A stretch of DNA of 64,000 nt from Robertkochia marina (GCF_004799345.1 NZ_SSMC01000002.1:558001-622000); one strand, 5' to 3'; shown: positions 24,172 through 33,899, counted from the first letter of the stretch. Numbers and translations are program-made. The notes: generated from the sequence alone by a model not told the origin.

Positions 24172-25095
24172 ATGTATATCGAACAAGCTTATAAAGGAAA
24201 ACCGGAGCTTTGGAAATACTTGATCATTCCCGGACTGTTTCTCGGCTATATGGCCTTGAATTTTGTGGTGATGGCCTTTCTACCCCAAGGCGATATTGAA
24301 GAATTAATGGCGCAGATGATCGCCGAGATGGGAGAGATCAACTTTCTGATCCAGATGCTGCTCCCATTTGCCGTAGCGCTGGGCCTATTGTTCTTATGGG
24401 TGAAATATATTCATAAGCAATCTATTACTTCTCTGACCACCTCCCGTGATCGGATAGACTGGGGCAGGATCTTCTTTGCCTTTTTTCTTTGGGGAATACT
24501 CACCACCATATTTGTGTTTGTTGATTACAAATTAGAGCCCGAAAACTACGAATGGAATTTTGATATGTCTCTGTTCTTACAACTTGCTGCAGTGGCCATC
24601 CTGCTCATACCTTTACAAACGAGCTTTGAAGAATATTTCTTCAGAGGATACCTGATACAAGGACTGGGTATTTATGCAGGAAACCGCTGGATTCCCCTGG
24701 TGATCACTTCTCTTTTCTTTGGATTACTTCACCTCGGCAATCCTGAGGTAGGTAAATTAGGATATGGCATTATGATCTATTATATAGGTACCGGATTTTT
24801 CCTGGGAGTTATAACCCTGATGGATGAAGGTTTAGAACTGGCTTTAGGTTTTCATGCTGCTAACAACCTCTTTACGGCCTTATTGGTTACTGCTAATTGG
24901 ACTGCTTTTCAAACGCCGTCGGTATTAAGAGAAGTATCGCAGCCGTCCCTGGGGTATGATGTTCTCGTACCCGTTTTTGTGGTATTCCCTTTACTGATCC
25001 TGATATTCAGCAAACGTTATCGCTGGACGAACTGGAAGGAACGGCTTGCAGGAAAGGTAGCCGGTAATGAAGTGGCAGGTGCAGTTAGTAGCTAA
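24172..25095 (+). CDS. CPBP-family intramembrane metalloprotease
   Basis: 307-residue polytopic membrane protein with about eight hydrophobic helices. The three family motifs are present: FEEYFFRG (EExxxR) near residue 155, FFGLLHLGN near 185, and ALGFHAANNLF near 225. CPBP (ABI/Rce1-type) proteases act inside the membrane; targets in Bacteroidota are not known. It lies between menC and menE. Confidence 0.92.
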   Translation: MYIEQAYKGKPELWKYLIIPGLFLGYMALNFVVMAFLPQGDIEELMAQMIAEMGEINFLIQMLLPFAVALGLLFLWVKYIHKQSITSLTTSRDRIDWGRIFFAFFLWGILTTIFVFVDYKLEPENYEWNFDMSLFLQLAAVAILLIPLQTSFEEYFFRGYLIQGLGIYAGNRWIPLVITSLFFGLLHLGNPEVGKLGYGIMIYYIGTGFFLGVITLMDEGLELALGFHAANNLFTALLVTANWTAFQTPSVLREVSQPSLGYDVLVPVFVVFPLLILIFSKRYRWTNWKERLAGKVAGNEVAGAVSS

Positions 25096-25149
25096 TGGAA
25101 TTCGGCTTCCCGGCTTTGTTCCCAACCGAAATAGAAGTAATTTTACAGT

Positions 25150-26241
25150 ATGAAACTCACTTACGATAAGATCCATTTAAAGTTCCGTCTTAACGGACAT
25201 TATTTTGACAGAGAACATCTTCAGGAAGTTGCTTATAGCTTTGTTAAGGAAGGTAAACCATTTGAAAAGTCAGTTGGAGACTTTCTGATGGATTGGTTAG
25301 ATCATAATGATCACATTACAGTAACCACCTCCGGTTCTACCGGATCTCCCAAGACCGTACGGTTGAAGAAGCAGCACATGGTTAATTCTGCCCTTACCTC
25401 AGGAGATTTCTTTAAGATCACAGTGGGTGATTCGGCTTTACACTGTTTGCCGGCAGATTATATTGCCGGAAAAATGATGTTGGTTAGGGCTATGGTGCTG
25501 GGATTAGAGATCGACCTGATAGAGCCAACCACAAATCCGATGCACGGGATCGAGAAAAGGTATGATTTTGCAGCTATGACCCCAATGCAGGTGCAGAATT
25601 CTTTATCTCAACTGAATCAGATCAAAAAACTTATTGTGGGCGGTGCCCCGGTGAGTCGTGAGCTGGTGGAAAGCCTCCAGAACAAAAGAACCCTGGTCTT
25701 TGAAACCTATGGCATGACAGAAACGGTAACACATATCGCAGCCCGTCAATTAAACCATTTTCGTAATGCTGAGGAAGTAGAGTCTTCTTATTTTAAAGTG
25801 CTTCCCAAGGTGAGCATTAAAAAAGATGAAAGGGGATGCCTGGTGATCGATGCTCCGCAAATTAGTAAAGAAACCATTGTAACCAATGACCTTATCAATA
25901 TCAAAGAAGATGATCAGTTTGAATGGCTTGGCCGCTATGATAATATTATTAATTCAGGAGGGATAAAGCTTATTCCTGAACTTATTGAAGAGAAGTTCTC
26001 ACAGGCATTGGAAAAGCGATTTTTTGTCTGCGGGGTGCCTGATAGTGAACTGGGTGATAAGCTGGTTATGGTGATCGAAGATAAAAACAGTCGGGAAAAC
26101 GAGTATTGGGAGCTTCTAAGAAAGGTAGAAGGCCTGGATAAATATGAAATGCCCAAGACCCTGCTGTTTACAGAATGTTTTGAGGAGACCGAAAACGGCA
26201 AGGTCATTCGTAAATCTACCCTGGAAAAGATCATCGGTTAA
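25150..26241 (+). CDS. menE: o-Succinylbenzoate-CoA ligase
   Basis: 363-residue acyl-adenylate-forming enzyme that makes o-succinylbenzoyl-CoA. The ATP-binding TTSGSTGSPKTVRLKK, the FETYGMTETVTHIA motif, WLGRYDNIINSGGIKLIPELIEE and the C-terminal catalytic Lys in ENGKVIRK are all present. It is about 100 residues shorter than the E. coli enzyme at the N-terminus, which is the usual form in flavobacteria. Last men gene of the region. Confidence 0.93.
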   Translation: MKLTYDKIHLKFRLNGHYFDREHLQEVAYSFVKEGKPFEKSVGDFLMDWLDHNDHITVTTSGSTGSPKTVRLKKQHMVNSALTSGDFFKITVGDSALHCLPADYIAGKMMLVRAMVLGLEIDLIEPTTNPMHGIEKRYDFAAMTPMQVQNSLSQLNQIKKLIVGGAPVSRELVESLQNKRTLVFETYGMTETVTHIAARQLNHFRNAEEVESSYFKVLPKVSIKKDERGCLVIDAPQISKETIVTNDLINIKEDDQFEWLGRYDNIINSGGIKLIPELIEEKFSQALEKRFFVCGVPDSELGDKLVMVIEDKNSRENEYWELLRKVEGLDKYEMPKTLLFTECFEETENGKVIRKSTLEKIIG

Positions 26242-26451
26242 TTTTTAGCAACAGCACAAAGAAGAGGAGTAAGGAAATTTTATAGATTCCTGCCTACTTA
26301 TTCTTGACTGTCTGCTGACAGCGTTTATGATATAATTGTTACCCGAAGAAGAAAAGAATATCGGTTCTACTATCCCATAATTTTCCCTTCCCCATTCCCA
26401 AAAGGGTGGGTGAACATTTGCAAAATGTAGCTACTCCCGACTCTCTACTCT
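26242..26451. other. Convergent spacer, short palindromic sequence only
   Basis: The gap between menE (plus) and the DoxX gene (minus) holds CCCTTCCCCATTCCCAAAAGGGTGGG near 26384-26410, a short REP-like hairpin, and ACTCTCTACTCTCTACTG. No gene. Confidence 0.4.
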
Positions 26452-26874
26452 CTACTGCTGCATTTTAAAATAATAATCTGCAGAGTGTTTTCCACTACCA
26501 TAGAAGAAAAAGAAAACACAGAGTCCTAATGCAACCAATGAGAGGATCAGGTTGGCAGTGTTCATTTCTCCTACAAAATTAATAGCCACGGCTCCGATTA
26601 AAATAGGAAGCTGAGCGGCTGCAGACCATCGGGTAAGCAAACCAAAGGCAATGAGCAGTCCGCCTACCATATGTGCCGGAGCTACATAATGTATAAGCAT
26701 CATAGAGCCCATCCAGCCTCTAAGGGGTTCAATGATCTCAGAGAGATATTGGCTGTTTACAATGAATTTGGTTCCTTTAAGGAATAGAAATACACCCAGG
26801 GCGATTCGGATCAGGTCGAGCGGGTAATAAGTGTGCGCATTTGCCCACTTATTGAGGTTTTTAACAGTTTCCAT
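26452..26874 (-). CDS. DoxX-family membrane protein
   Basis: 140 residues with four hydrophobic helices in the DoxX arrangement: YYPLDLIRIALGVFLFLKGTKF, MVGGLLIAFGLLTRWSAAAQLP, ILIGAVAINF and LILSLVALGLCVFFFFYGSG. DoxX-like proteins are linked to redox balance and sulfur metabolism in other bacteria; the specific role here is unknown. Single gene, convergent with menE. Confidence 0.85.
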   Translation of the reverse strand: METVKNLNKWANAHTYYPLDLIRIALGVFLFLKGTKFIVNSQYLSEIIEPLRGWMGSMMLIHYVAPAHMVGGLLIAFGLLTRWSAAAQLPILIGAVAINFVGEMNTANLILSLVALGLCVFFFFYGSGKHSADYYFKMQQ

Positions 26875-26947
26875 AATTAGTTTGTTTACCTATAATTTAC
26901 TAAAAATCAGCGACATATAAACATATGAATGTTTTTGGTTTTAATAT

Positions 26948-28324
26948 GTGATGTATATGAAGTATTTTTCTGATAAAATTTTAAAGATGTTGAGAATATT
27001 ATGTTTCCTGCTATTTGGGTTACACCTTGCAGGTGCCCAGGATATTTTGTCCGAAAGAGAACGGGCAGAGGTAGTAAATGAGATCCTTGAAGAGCGAATA
27101 AATGAATTGCTCCCTGAGCTTATGGATAAGGCCGGGATCGACATGTGGGTATTGATCTCCAGGGAATACAACGAAGATCCGGTATTAAAAACCATGTTGC
27201 CTGCTACCTGGCTTAATGCCAGAAGGCGCACAATAATCTTATTCTACCGGGATAAAGAAAAGAACAGTATTGAGAAGCTGGCGGTTGCCCGATATGATTT
27301 CGGAGAGCAAATCAAGGGAGCCTGGGATAAAGAAAAACAACCGGATCAATGGGCGCGACTTGTTGAATTGATCGAAGAGCGGGATCCTGATAAGATCGCC
27401 TTAAATTATTCAGAACACTTTAATATCGCCGATGGGCTGGTCCATACTGATTTTGAGGAGTTCAGTGAGTACTTGCCCTCTAAATATCAAAAAAGAATGG
27501 TCTCTGCAGAACCTCTGGCAGTAGGGTGGATAGAAACGCGTACTCCCAGGGAAATGGTAATCTATGAACAACTGGTTGAGATCACTCATAATATTATTGC
27601 AGAAGCATTTTCCGAAGAGGTGATCACCCCCGGAGTAACCACTACCTCAGACGTGGTATGGTGGATGCGTGATAAGGTGACCGAGCTTGGACTTGAAACC
27701 TGGTTTCACCCTACAGTTGATGTACAAAGAACGGCAGAGGAGTCTGCTGGGAGGCTGTATGCCTTTTCAGAGCGCCCTGAGAATGAGGTGATCATGCCGG
27801 GTGATCTGTTGCATTGCGATTTTGGAATTACCTACCTGAGATTAAATACCGATTGCCAGGAACTTGCCTATGTTTTGAAACCCGGAGAAAAGCAAGCCCC
27901 TGAATACCTGCGAAAAGCTTTAAAAGACGGGAACAGGGTTCAGGACATTCTTACCGAAAATTTTGAGACAGGAAAAAGCGGTAACGATATCCTTCTAAGG
28001 TCTTTGCAACAAGGTAAGGATGAAGGGTTGCGTCCTGCTATTTATACACATCCGCTTGGAAGTTACGGGCATTCTGCCGGTCCGACCATCGGAATGTGGG
28101 ACAGCCAGGGGGGTGTTCCCGGTGATGGAGAATATACCTTAAATACCAATACGGTCTATGCCATTGAATTAAATACAACGGTAACGCTTCCTGAATGGAA
28201 CCGGGATATCCGGATCATGCTGGAAGAAGCCGGATTCTGGGGAGAAAACGGCTTTCGCTATGTGAAGGGGCGTCAAACAGACCTGCTTTTAATTCCGCGT
28301 GTAAAAGATCATCTTGGAGAGTAG
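26948..28324 (+). CDS. Secreted M24 metallopeptidase (Xaa-Pro aminopeptidase-like)
   Basis: 458 residues with a signal peptide ending LAGAQ. The C-terminal pita-bread domain has the five metal ligands of M24: the two Asp in LHCDFGITYLRLNTDCQE, His in HPLGSYGHSAGPTIG, Glu in YAIELNTTV and Glu in IMLEEAGF. The N-terminal creatinase-like domain (about 50-190) is present. Start is uncertain: ATGs at 26948, 26957 and 26987 are all in frame and the last still leaves a good signal peptide. It probably releases amino acids ahead of proline in the periplasm. Confidence 0.9.
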   Translation: MMYMKYFSDKILKMLRILCFLLFGLHLAGAQDILSERERAEVVNEILEERINELLPELMDKAGIDMWVLISREYNEDPVLKTMLPATWLNARRRTIILFYRDKEKNSIEKLAVARYDFGEQIKGAWDKEKQPDQWARLVELIEERDPDKIALNYSEHFNIADGLVHTDFEEFSEYLPSKYQKRMVSAEPLAVGWIETRTPREMVIYEQLVEITHNIIAEAFSEEVITPGVTTTSDVVWWMRDKVTELGLETWFHPTVDVQRTAEESAGRLYAFSERPENEVIMPGDLLHCDFGITYLRLNTDCQELAYVLKPGEKQAPEYLRKALKDGNRVQDILTENFETGKSGNDILLRSLQQGKDEGLRPAIYTHPLGSYGHSAGPTIGMWDSQGGVPGDGEYTLNTNTVYAIELNTTVTLPEWNRDIRIMLEEAGFWGENGFRYVKGRQTDLLLIPRVKDHLGE

Positions 28325-28569
28325 TTTTATGGATGATGAATGATGGATGATGAATGATGAATGGTGAATGGTGTCTTTGCGAGCCCTGGAACAGGGCGTG
28401 GCAATCTGCCCGTTACAGTGCCGGGCATCATAAGAACACTTTTATATAGACTGCATTTTAAAAATTATGGGGTCCTTCGCAGCGTTTAAGCTGCTCAGGA
28501 TCTCTTATTCCGATGGACGATATTCCGTACGCTGTACCCCGTAACCCTTAACCAGTAACCCGTACCACC
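28325..28569. repeat. Non-coding spacer with interspersed repeats
   Basis: GGATGATGAATGATG units (28330-28366), a TTTGCGAGC...GCGTGGCAATCTGCCC copy (about 28376-28413), a GGTCCTTCGCAGC...GCTGCTCAGGATCTC copy (about 28471-28505) and CGTAACCC/GTACC units before the next start codon. Confidence 0.6.
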
Positions 28570-29091
28570 ATGAACATAAAACGGCGACCCTATAACCTCT
28601 CTGATGTATCCAGGCTGGCTGAATACGCCAATAATTGGAACATATCAAAATACCTGTCAGATCAGTTTCCATTTCCCTACACAGAAAAAGATGCGGAGGA
28701 ATTTATCAACAGAACCCTGGAGTATGATCCCCTTCACAGTTTTGCAATCGTGGTAAATGATGAGCTCGTTGGGGGAATAGGAATTCATCCGAAGGATGAC
28801 ATCCACCGGAAGAATGCAGAATTAGGGTACTGGGTAGCAGAACCCTTTTGGGGGAAGGGTATTATGAGCAGAATGATAAGAGAAATGGTGGAGTACGGTT
28901 TTAAAACCTTTGATATTGAGCGGATCTATGCGGCTACCTTTGGAGATAACCTGGCCTCTCAAGCCGTACTGCTAAAGAACGGATTCAAAAAAGAGGCCCA
29001 TTTTACCAGGACCCTATATAAAGGCAATGCGCTGCACGATGAGATCATTTTCGGGATAAGAAGGGAGTGGATTATGGATGGTGAATTATGA
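28570..29091 (+). CDS. GNAT N-acetyltransferase (RimJ/RimL-like)
   Basis: 173 residues of GNAT fold: NIKRRPYNLSDVSRLAEYANN at the start, the acetyl-CoA region AELGYWVAEPFWGKGIMSRMIREMVEYGF (about 90-118) and IERIYAATFGDNLASQAVLLKNGFKKEAHF. This is the RimJ/RimL subgroup, which acetylates N-termini or small molecules; the substrate is not known. Single gene bounded by repeats. Confidence 0.88.
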   Translation: MNIKRRPYNLSDVSRLAEYANNWNISKYLSDQFPFPYTEKDAEEFINRTLEYDPLHSFAIVVNDELVGGIGIHPKDDIHRKNAELGYWVAEPFWGKGIMSRMIREMVEYGFKTFDIERIYAATFGDNLASQAVLLKNGFKKEAHFTRTLYKGNALHDEIIFGIRREWIMDGEL

Positions 29092-29209
29092 ATGGTGAAT
29101 TATGGATTATATTTCGTAACCCGTAACCCGTAACCCGTAACCCGTACCCCGTACCCCGTAACCCGTACCCCGTAACTATTACTGCTAACCGCAAACTGCT
29201 AACTACTAA
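29092..29209. repeat. GTAACCC/GTACCCC tandem array
   Basis: About nine units of GTAACCC or GTACCCC run from 29117 to 29176, followed by AACTGCTAACTAC units. On the minus strand the array begins a few bases after the stop codon of the carboxylase gene. Confidence 0.75.
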
Positions 29210-30838
29210 CTACGTTTGTATCACCCCTAAATTAAATGGTTTTTCAAGAGGTGCATGGTCTGCAGCCTCAATACCCATGCTGATCCATTTTCGGGTTTCC
29301 AGAGGATCGATAACGGCATCGGTCCATAACCTGGCGGCTGCATAGTATGGAGAAACCTGTTCGTCATATCGCGATTTGATCTTATTGAACAGGGCATCTT
29401 CTTTTTCCTTAGTAATGGTTTCTCCTTTTTTCTTCAAAGCAGCGGTTTCTATTTGCAACAATACTTTCGCAGCCTGTGTACCTCCCATAACGGCAAGTTC
29501 GGCGCTGGGCCAGGCAAAAATAAGACGCGGATCATAGGCTTTACCGCACATTGCATAGTTTCCGGCTCCGTAAGAATTGCCGATGACTACGGTGAACTTA
29601 GGTACTACAGAATTACTAACCGCATTTACCATTTTAGCTCCGTCTTTTATGATGCCCCCGTGTTCTGATTTACTGCCAACCATAAACCCGGTCACGTCTT
29701 GAAGAAATACCAAAGGGATCTTTTTCTGGTTGCAATTAGCGATGAAGCGGGTGGCCTTGTCTGCAGAATCAGAATAGATGACCCCACCAAACTGCATTTC
29801 CCCTTTTTTGGTTCTTACCACCTTTCGCTGATTGGCCACTATACCTACAGCCCATCCGTTAATACGCGCATAACCGGTTATAATGGTTTGTCCGTAGCCT
29901 TCCTTATAGGCTTCAAATTCAGAATTGTCAACCAGTCGCTTAATGATCTCCATCATATCGTACTGATCACTTCGCGATTTGGGTAACAACCCATAGATTT
30001 CCTTCTGATCTGCAGCAGGGGGTGCAGGTTTCTTGCGATTAAAGCCTGCTTTTTCAAAATCCCCGATCTTATCCATGATATTTCTGATCTTTTTCAGCGC
30101 ATCCTTGTCGTCTGCCGCCTTATAGTCGGTAACACCACTAATCTCACTGTGGGTAGTTGCGCCTCCCAGGGTTTCATTATCAATATCTTCTCCGATCGCA
30201 GCCTTTACGAGGTAGCTTCCTGCCAAAAAGATACTCCCTGTTTTATCAACGATCAGGGCCTCATCGCTCATAATGGGTAAATAGGCTCCTCCCGCCACAC
30301 AGCTTCCCATCACAGCAGCGATCTGGGTAATACCCATACTACTCATCACCGCATTATTTCTGAAGATACGTCCGAAATGCTCCTTGTCAGGAAATATTTC
30401 ATCCTGCATGGGGAGGTATACCCCGGCACTGTCAACCAGGTAAATAATGGGTAATCGGTTTTCGATGGCGATCTCCTGGGCGCGTAAATTCTTTTTGCCG
30501 GTAATAGGAAACCAAGCCCCGGCCTTCACCGTAGCATCATTGGCCACCACAACACATTGCTTCCCGCTTACATAACCGATGCAGACCACAACGCCTCCTG
30601 AAGGGCACCCGCCGTGTTCTTCATACATATTATCTCCTGCAAAAGCTCCAACCTCAATGCGTTCACTGTCTTTATCTAAAAGCAGGTCAATACGTTCCCG
30701 GGCAGTCAGTTTACCCTGATCGTGAAGTTTAGCGATCCGCTTTTCGCCTCCACCTTTATGAACCCTGGCTAACCGATGTTTAAGATCGGAAACAAGAAGT
30801 TTATTGTGATCTTCGTTCTTATTGAATTTGATATCCAT
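29210..30838 (-). CDS. Acyl-CoA carboxylase, carboxyltransferase beta subunit (methylcrotonyl-CoA type)
   Basis: 542 residues with both carboxyltransferase halves: KLTARERIDLLLD at the N-terminus, VVVANDATVKAGAWFPITGKKNLRAQEIA, GSCVAGGAYLPIMSDEALIV (oxyanion region) and, in the C-half, LQDVTGFMVGSKSEHGGIIKDGAKMVNAV and IGNSYGAGNYAMCGKAYDPRLIFAWPSAE. The long insertion-poor form with GCPSGGVV is closest to methylcrotonyl-CoA carboxylase of leucine breakdown; no biotin subunit lies beside it, so the acyl substrate is inferred. The ATG at 30838 (MDIKFNKNEDHN) is preferred over 30889, since the extra 17 residues are unlike the family. Confidence 0.88.
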   Translation of the reverse strand: MDIKFNKNEDHNKLLVSDLKHRLARVHKGGGEKRIAKLHDQGKLTARERIDLLLDKDSERIEVGAFAGDNMYEEHGGCPSGGVVVCIGYVSGKQCVVVANDATVKAGAWFPITGKKNLRAQEIAIENRLPIIYLVDSAGVYLPMQDEIFPDKEHFGRIFRNNAVMSSMGITQIAAVMGSCVAGGAYLPIMSDEALIVDKTGSIFLAGSYLVKAAIGEDIDNETLGGATTHSEISGVTDYKAADDKDALKKIRNIMDKIGDFEKAGFNRKKPAPPAADQKEIYGLLPKSRSDQYDMMEIIKRLVDNSEFEAYKEGYGQTIITGYARINGWAVGIVANQRKVVRTKKGEMQFGGVIYSDSADKATRFIANCNQKKIPLVFLQDVTGFMVGSKSEHGGIIKDGAKMVNAVSNSVVPKFTVVIGNSYGAGNYAMCGKAYDPRLIFAWPSAELAVMGGTQAAKVLLQIETAALKKKGETITKEKEDALFNKIKSRYDEQVSPYYAAARLWTDAVIDPLETRKWISMGIEAADHAPLEKPFNLGVIQT

Positions 30839-31048
30839 TACCGTGTGTTTGTTGTTGGTCTGTATTTTAGGGAGGGAAGTCACGATCATCAGCCTATACG
30901 GCCTTGCAGAGCTATCCGGACTCCCCGAAAAGCATGGCTAAAATACAAAATGAATAGGGAATAGATTCCGCATTATTTTCGTTAATTTTAACGATATTTG
31001 CCCGCTTTACGAACTAAAACTAACGATAAATAAATAGATATTAAGAAA

Positions 31049-31231
31049 ATGGGTATGAATAAGAATACAGTACTGGCCTGGGCCACCTGGATCATGATTT
31101 TTGTAGGACTGGGTCTCATAGCCATGGGCGCCTTTAAATACGAAGAAGTAGCCGGCTGGGGTTTTGCCGCCGTAGGTGTTGGTTTCTTCTCGATTGCCTG
31201 GGTGTTTAATGCACTAAAGGGGAGGGTTTAA
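31049..31231 (+). CDS. Small two-helix membrane protein (CAL67264 family)
   Basis: 60 residues: two hydrophobic helices (TVLAWATWIMIFVGLGLIAMGAF and WGFAAVGVGFFSIAWVFNAL) joined by a KYEEVAG turn. It resembles a short conserved membrane protein of flavobacteria named after CAL67264. Function unknown. It lies 29 bp upstream of ettA on the same strand and is probably co-transcribed. Start could be the second Met (31055). Confidence 0.75.
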   Translation: MGMNKNTVLAWATWIMIFVGLGLIAMGAFKYEEVAGWGFAAVGVGFFSIAWVFNALKGRV

Positions 31232-31260
31232 GCCGGTATTGTTCAATAAATTAATTTGAT

Positions 31261-32955
31261 ATGTCTGACGATAAAAAAGTAATATTTTCCATGTCCGGGG
31301 TCTCCAAGACCTACCCCGGAGCCAACAAGCAGGTTCTTAAAAATATTTACCTGAGTTTCTTCTACGGGGCCAAGATCGGGATCCTCGGTTTGAACGGTTC
31401 CGGTAAATCCACCCTTTTAAAGATCATAGCCGGTATTGATAAAAATTACCAGGGTGATGTGGTATTTGCACCCGGATATTCTGTGGGTTACCTGGAACAG
31501 GAACCCCAGTTGGATGAAGAGAAAACAGTATTGGAGATCGTCAAGGAGGGGGTTGCAGAGACTGTTGCCATTCTTGATGAGTATAACAAGATCAACGATA
31601 TGTTCGGGTTGCCTGAGGTATACGAGGATGCTGATAAGATGCAAAAGCTGATGGATAAGCAGGCCGAGCTTCAGGATAAAATTGATGCCAGCAACGCCTG
31701 GGAGTTGGATAATAAACTGGAGGTGGCAATGGATGCCCTTAGAACTCCGGAACCTGATACCCCTATAAAAGTGCTTTCAGGAGGAGAGCGCAGAAGGGTA
31801 GCCCTTTGCCGACTGCTGTTAAAACAACCTGATGTACTCTTGCTTGATGAGCCTACCAACCACCTTGATGCAGAATCTGTACTTTGGTTAGAACAGCATT
31901 TACAACAGTATAAGGGAACGGTGATCGCCGTTACTCACGACCGTTATTTCCTGGATAATGTGGCAGGATGGATACTTGAATTAGACAGGGGCGAGGGTAT
32001 TCCATGGAAAGGAAACTACTCTTCATGGTTGGATCAAAAGGCCAAGCGCCTGGCACAGGAGCAAAAACAGGCTTCGAAACGTCAGAAAACTCTGGAGCGT
32101 GAGCTGGAATGGGTGCGAATGGCACCAAAAGGAAGGCAGGCCAAACAGAAAGCACGTTTAAATAATTACGATAAGCTGCTGAATGAAGATCAGAAGCAAT
32201 TAGACGAAAAACTGGAGATCTATATTCCAAACGGACCGCGTTTGGGTACCAATGTGATCGAAGCCAAGGGCGTTGCCAAGGCCTTTGGCGATAAATTATT
32301 GTATGAAAATCTGAACTTTACCCTTCCTCAAGCCGGGATCGTTGGTATTATTGGACCCAATGGAGCCGGTAAAACCACTATTTTCAGAATGATCATGGGA
32401 GAGGAGCAACCCGATAAAGGAGAATTTACGGTGGGTGACACGGCTAAGATCGCCTATGTAGATCAATCTCATAAAGATATTGACCCGGAGAAAACTATCT
32501 GGGAGAATTTCTCGGAAGGTCAGGAATTGATCATGATGGGAGGAAGACAGGTAAATTCACGAGCTTATCTGAGTCGTTTTAATTTTTCCGGAAGTGAGCA
32601 GAACAAGAAGGTGTCGGCCCTTTCAGGAGGAGAGCGTAACCGCCTTCACCTGGCTATGACCCTGAAAGAAGAAGGAAACGTCCTGCTCCTTGATGAGCCT
32701 ACGAACGACCTTGACGTGAATACCCTGAGAGCCCTTGAAGAAGGACTTGAGAACTTTGCAGGATGTGCCGTGGTTATTTCTCACGACCGTTGGTTCCTCG
32801 ACAGGATCTGTACTCATATATTGGCTTTTGAAGGAAATTCTGAGGTGTATTTCTTTGAAGGCAGCTTCTCTGACTATGAAGAGAATAAACGTAAGCGCCT
32901 TGGAGAAGATGTTACTCCTAAGCGTATTAAGTATAAAAAGCTTATTCGGGACTAG
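31261..32955 (+). CDS. ettA: Energy-dependent translational throttle protein EttA (ABC-F)
   Basis: 564-residue ABC-F ATPase with two nucleotide-binding domains: Walker A GLNGSGKST and GPNGAGKTT, signature VLSGGERRR and ALSGGERNR, Walker B LLLDEPTNHLD and LLLDEPTNDLD. The linker between them has the basic coiled region RMAPKGRQAKQKARLNNY, and an arm insert (YNKINDMFGL...) is present in the first domain, typical of EttA. It binds the ribosomal E site and gates the first peptide bond according to ATP/ADP. No transmembrane part. Confidence 0.95.
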   Translation: MSDDKKVIFSMSGVSKTYPGANKQVLKNIYLSFFYGAKIGILGLNGSGKSTLLKIIAGIDKNYQGDVVFAPGYSVGYLEQEPQLDEEKTVLEIVKEGVAETVAILDEYNKINDMFGLPEVYEDADKMQKLMDKQAELQDKIDASNAWELDNKLEVAMDALRTPEPDTPIKVLSGGERRRVALCRLLLKQPDVLLLDEPTNHLDAESVLWLEQHLQQYKGTVIAVTHDRYFLDNVAGWILELDRGEGIPWKGNYSSWLDQKAKRLAQEQKQASKRQKTLERELEWVRMAPKGRQAKQKARLNNYDKLLNEDQKQLDEKLEIYIPNGPRLGTNVIEAKGVAKAFGDKLLYENLNFTLPQAGIVGIIGPNGAGKTTIFRMIMGEEQPDKGEFTVGDTAKIAYVDQSHKDIDPEKTIWENFSEGQELIMMGGRQVNSRAYLSRFNFSGSEQNKKVSALSGGERNRLHLAMTLKEEGNVLLLDEPTNDLDVNTLRALEEGLENFAGCAVVISHDRWFLDRICTHILAFEGNSEVYFFEGSFSDYEENKRKRLGEDVTPKRIKYKKLIRD

Positions 32956-33016
32956 AGATCTTGCCTTGCAAGATCAATTATGGATGATGGATTATAAATT
33001 ATTGTTAGTTATATAG

Positions 33017-33043
33017 AAAAGCGGATCAGAATGATCCGCTTTT
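33017..33043. terminator. Bidirectional terminator after ettA
   Basis: Twelve-bp stem AAAAGCGGATCA/TGATCCGCTTTT with a 3-nt loop. It can serve ettA on plus and the hydrolase gene on minus. Confidence 0.75.
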
Positions 33044-33054
33044 CTGTTTATTTC

Positions 33055-33092
33055 ATAACCGTATAACCGTATAACCGTATAACCGTATAACT
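33055..33092. repeat. ATAACCGT tandem repeat
   Basis: Four to five ATAACCGT units immediately follow the ettA terminator and abut the stop codon of the minus-strand hydrolase gene. Confidence 0.75.
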
Positions 33093-33094
33093 GT

Positions 33095-33844
33095 TTACTC
33101 TTGATACCAATTCCGAAGTCGTACCTCGGTCACATCGTTCTTCTCTTCCACCAGTGCTTTGAATTTTTCAGTATCGCTCATCTCAGGTCGGCCGCGGTAG
33201 TGATACGGATATACAATACCGGGTTTAAATTCATTAACAGCACTTGCGGCCTGGTCTACCGTCATGGTGTAAGGCATGTTCATGCATACAAAGGCGATAT
33301 CAATATCTTTCAGGGCACGCATTTCTGGAATATCTTCTGTATCACCACTGATGTAAACCTTTTGTTCTCCAAGGGTAAGTATATAACCATTTCCACGGCC
33401 TTTTGGGTGACGGGACTCTTCTGTTTCCGGGAGATTATACATCGGAATGGCTTTGATCTCTATTCCCTGGATTGTTTTATTTTCATCATTAGCAATAACA
33501 ATGGCCTTTTCTTGAAGTTGTTCTGAAAGTTGTTCAGCTACCGCCGCAGGTACTACAAGGGTGGCATTCTCCAGTGGAAGCCCTGAGAGGGTTTCCGGAT
33601 TGTAGTGGTCGCCGTGTATATCGGTAATGAGAACAATATCCGGAGCATTGATCTCTTTGAATTTATCGGCTCCCCCGTAAGGGTCAACATAAATGGTTTT
33701 GTCTTGGTATTCAAGGGCCAGTGTGCCATGAACAATGGGTTGCACCCCGATCTCTCCAATAGATTCGGTCTCAGGAGATTGTCCAGATAGGGTTACAGTG
33801 CTCCATAATAGGAGGAGGAAGGGTAGTTGTTTTGGTATTCTCAT
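33095..33844 (-). CDS. Secreted metallo-beta-lactamase-fold hydrolase (UlaG-like)
   Basis: 249 residues with a signal peptide (MRIPKQLPFLLLLWSTVTLSG). HGTLALEYQDKTIYVDPYGGA precedes the metal motif ITDIHGDHYNPETL, then YILTLGEQKVYISGDTED and the C-terminal PYHYRGRPE. The order is that of UlaG/ComEC-like lactonase relatives. The usual HxHxDH motif is DIHGDH here, so the first His is replaced by Asp. Substrate unknown. The ATG at 33844 is chosen because the extra residues from 33883 precede the signal peptide. Confidence 0.85.
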   Translation of the reverse strand: MRIPKQLPFLLLLWSTVTLSGQSPETESIGEIGVQPIVHGTLALEYQDKTIYVDPYGGADKFKEINAPDIVLITDIHGDHYNPETLSGLPLENATLVVPAAVAEQLSEQLQEKAIVIANDENKTIQGIEIKAIPMYNLPETEESRHPKGRGNGYILTLGEQKVYISGDTEDIPEMRALKDIDIAFVCMNMPYTMTVDQAASAVNEFKPGIVYPYHYRGRPEMSDTEKFKALVEEKNDVTEVRLRNWYQE

Positions 33845-33899
33845 AACTTGTTTTATGCTAAAGTTACGAAAATACATCGTCACGCTCCTACCGCTGACA

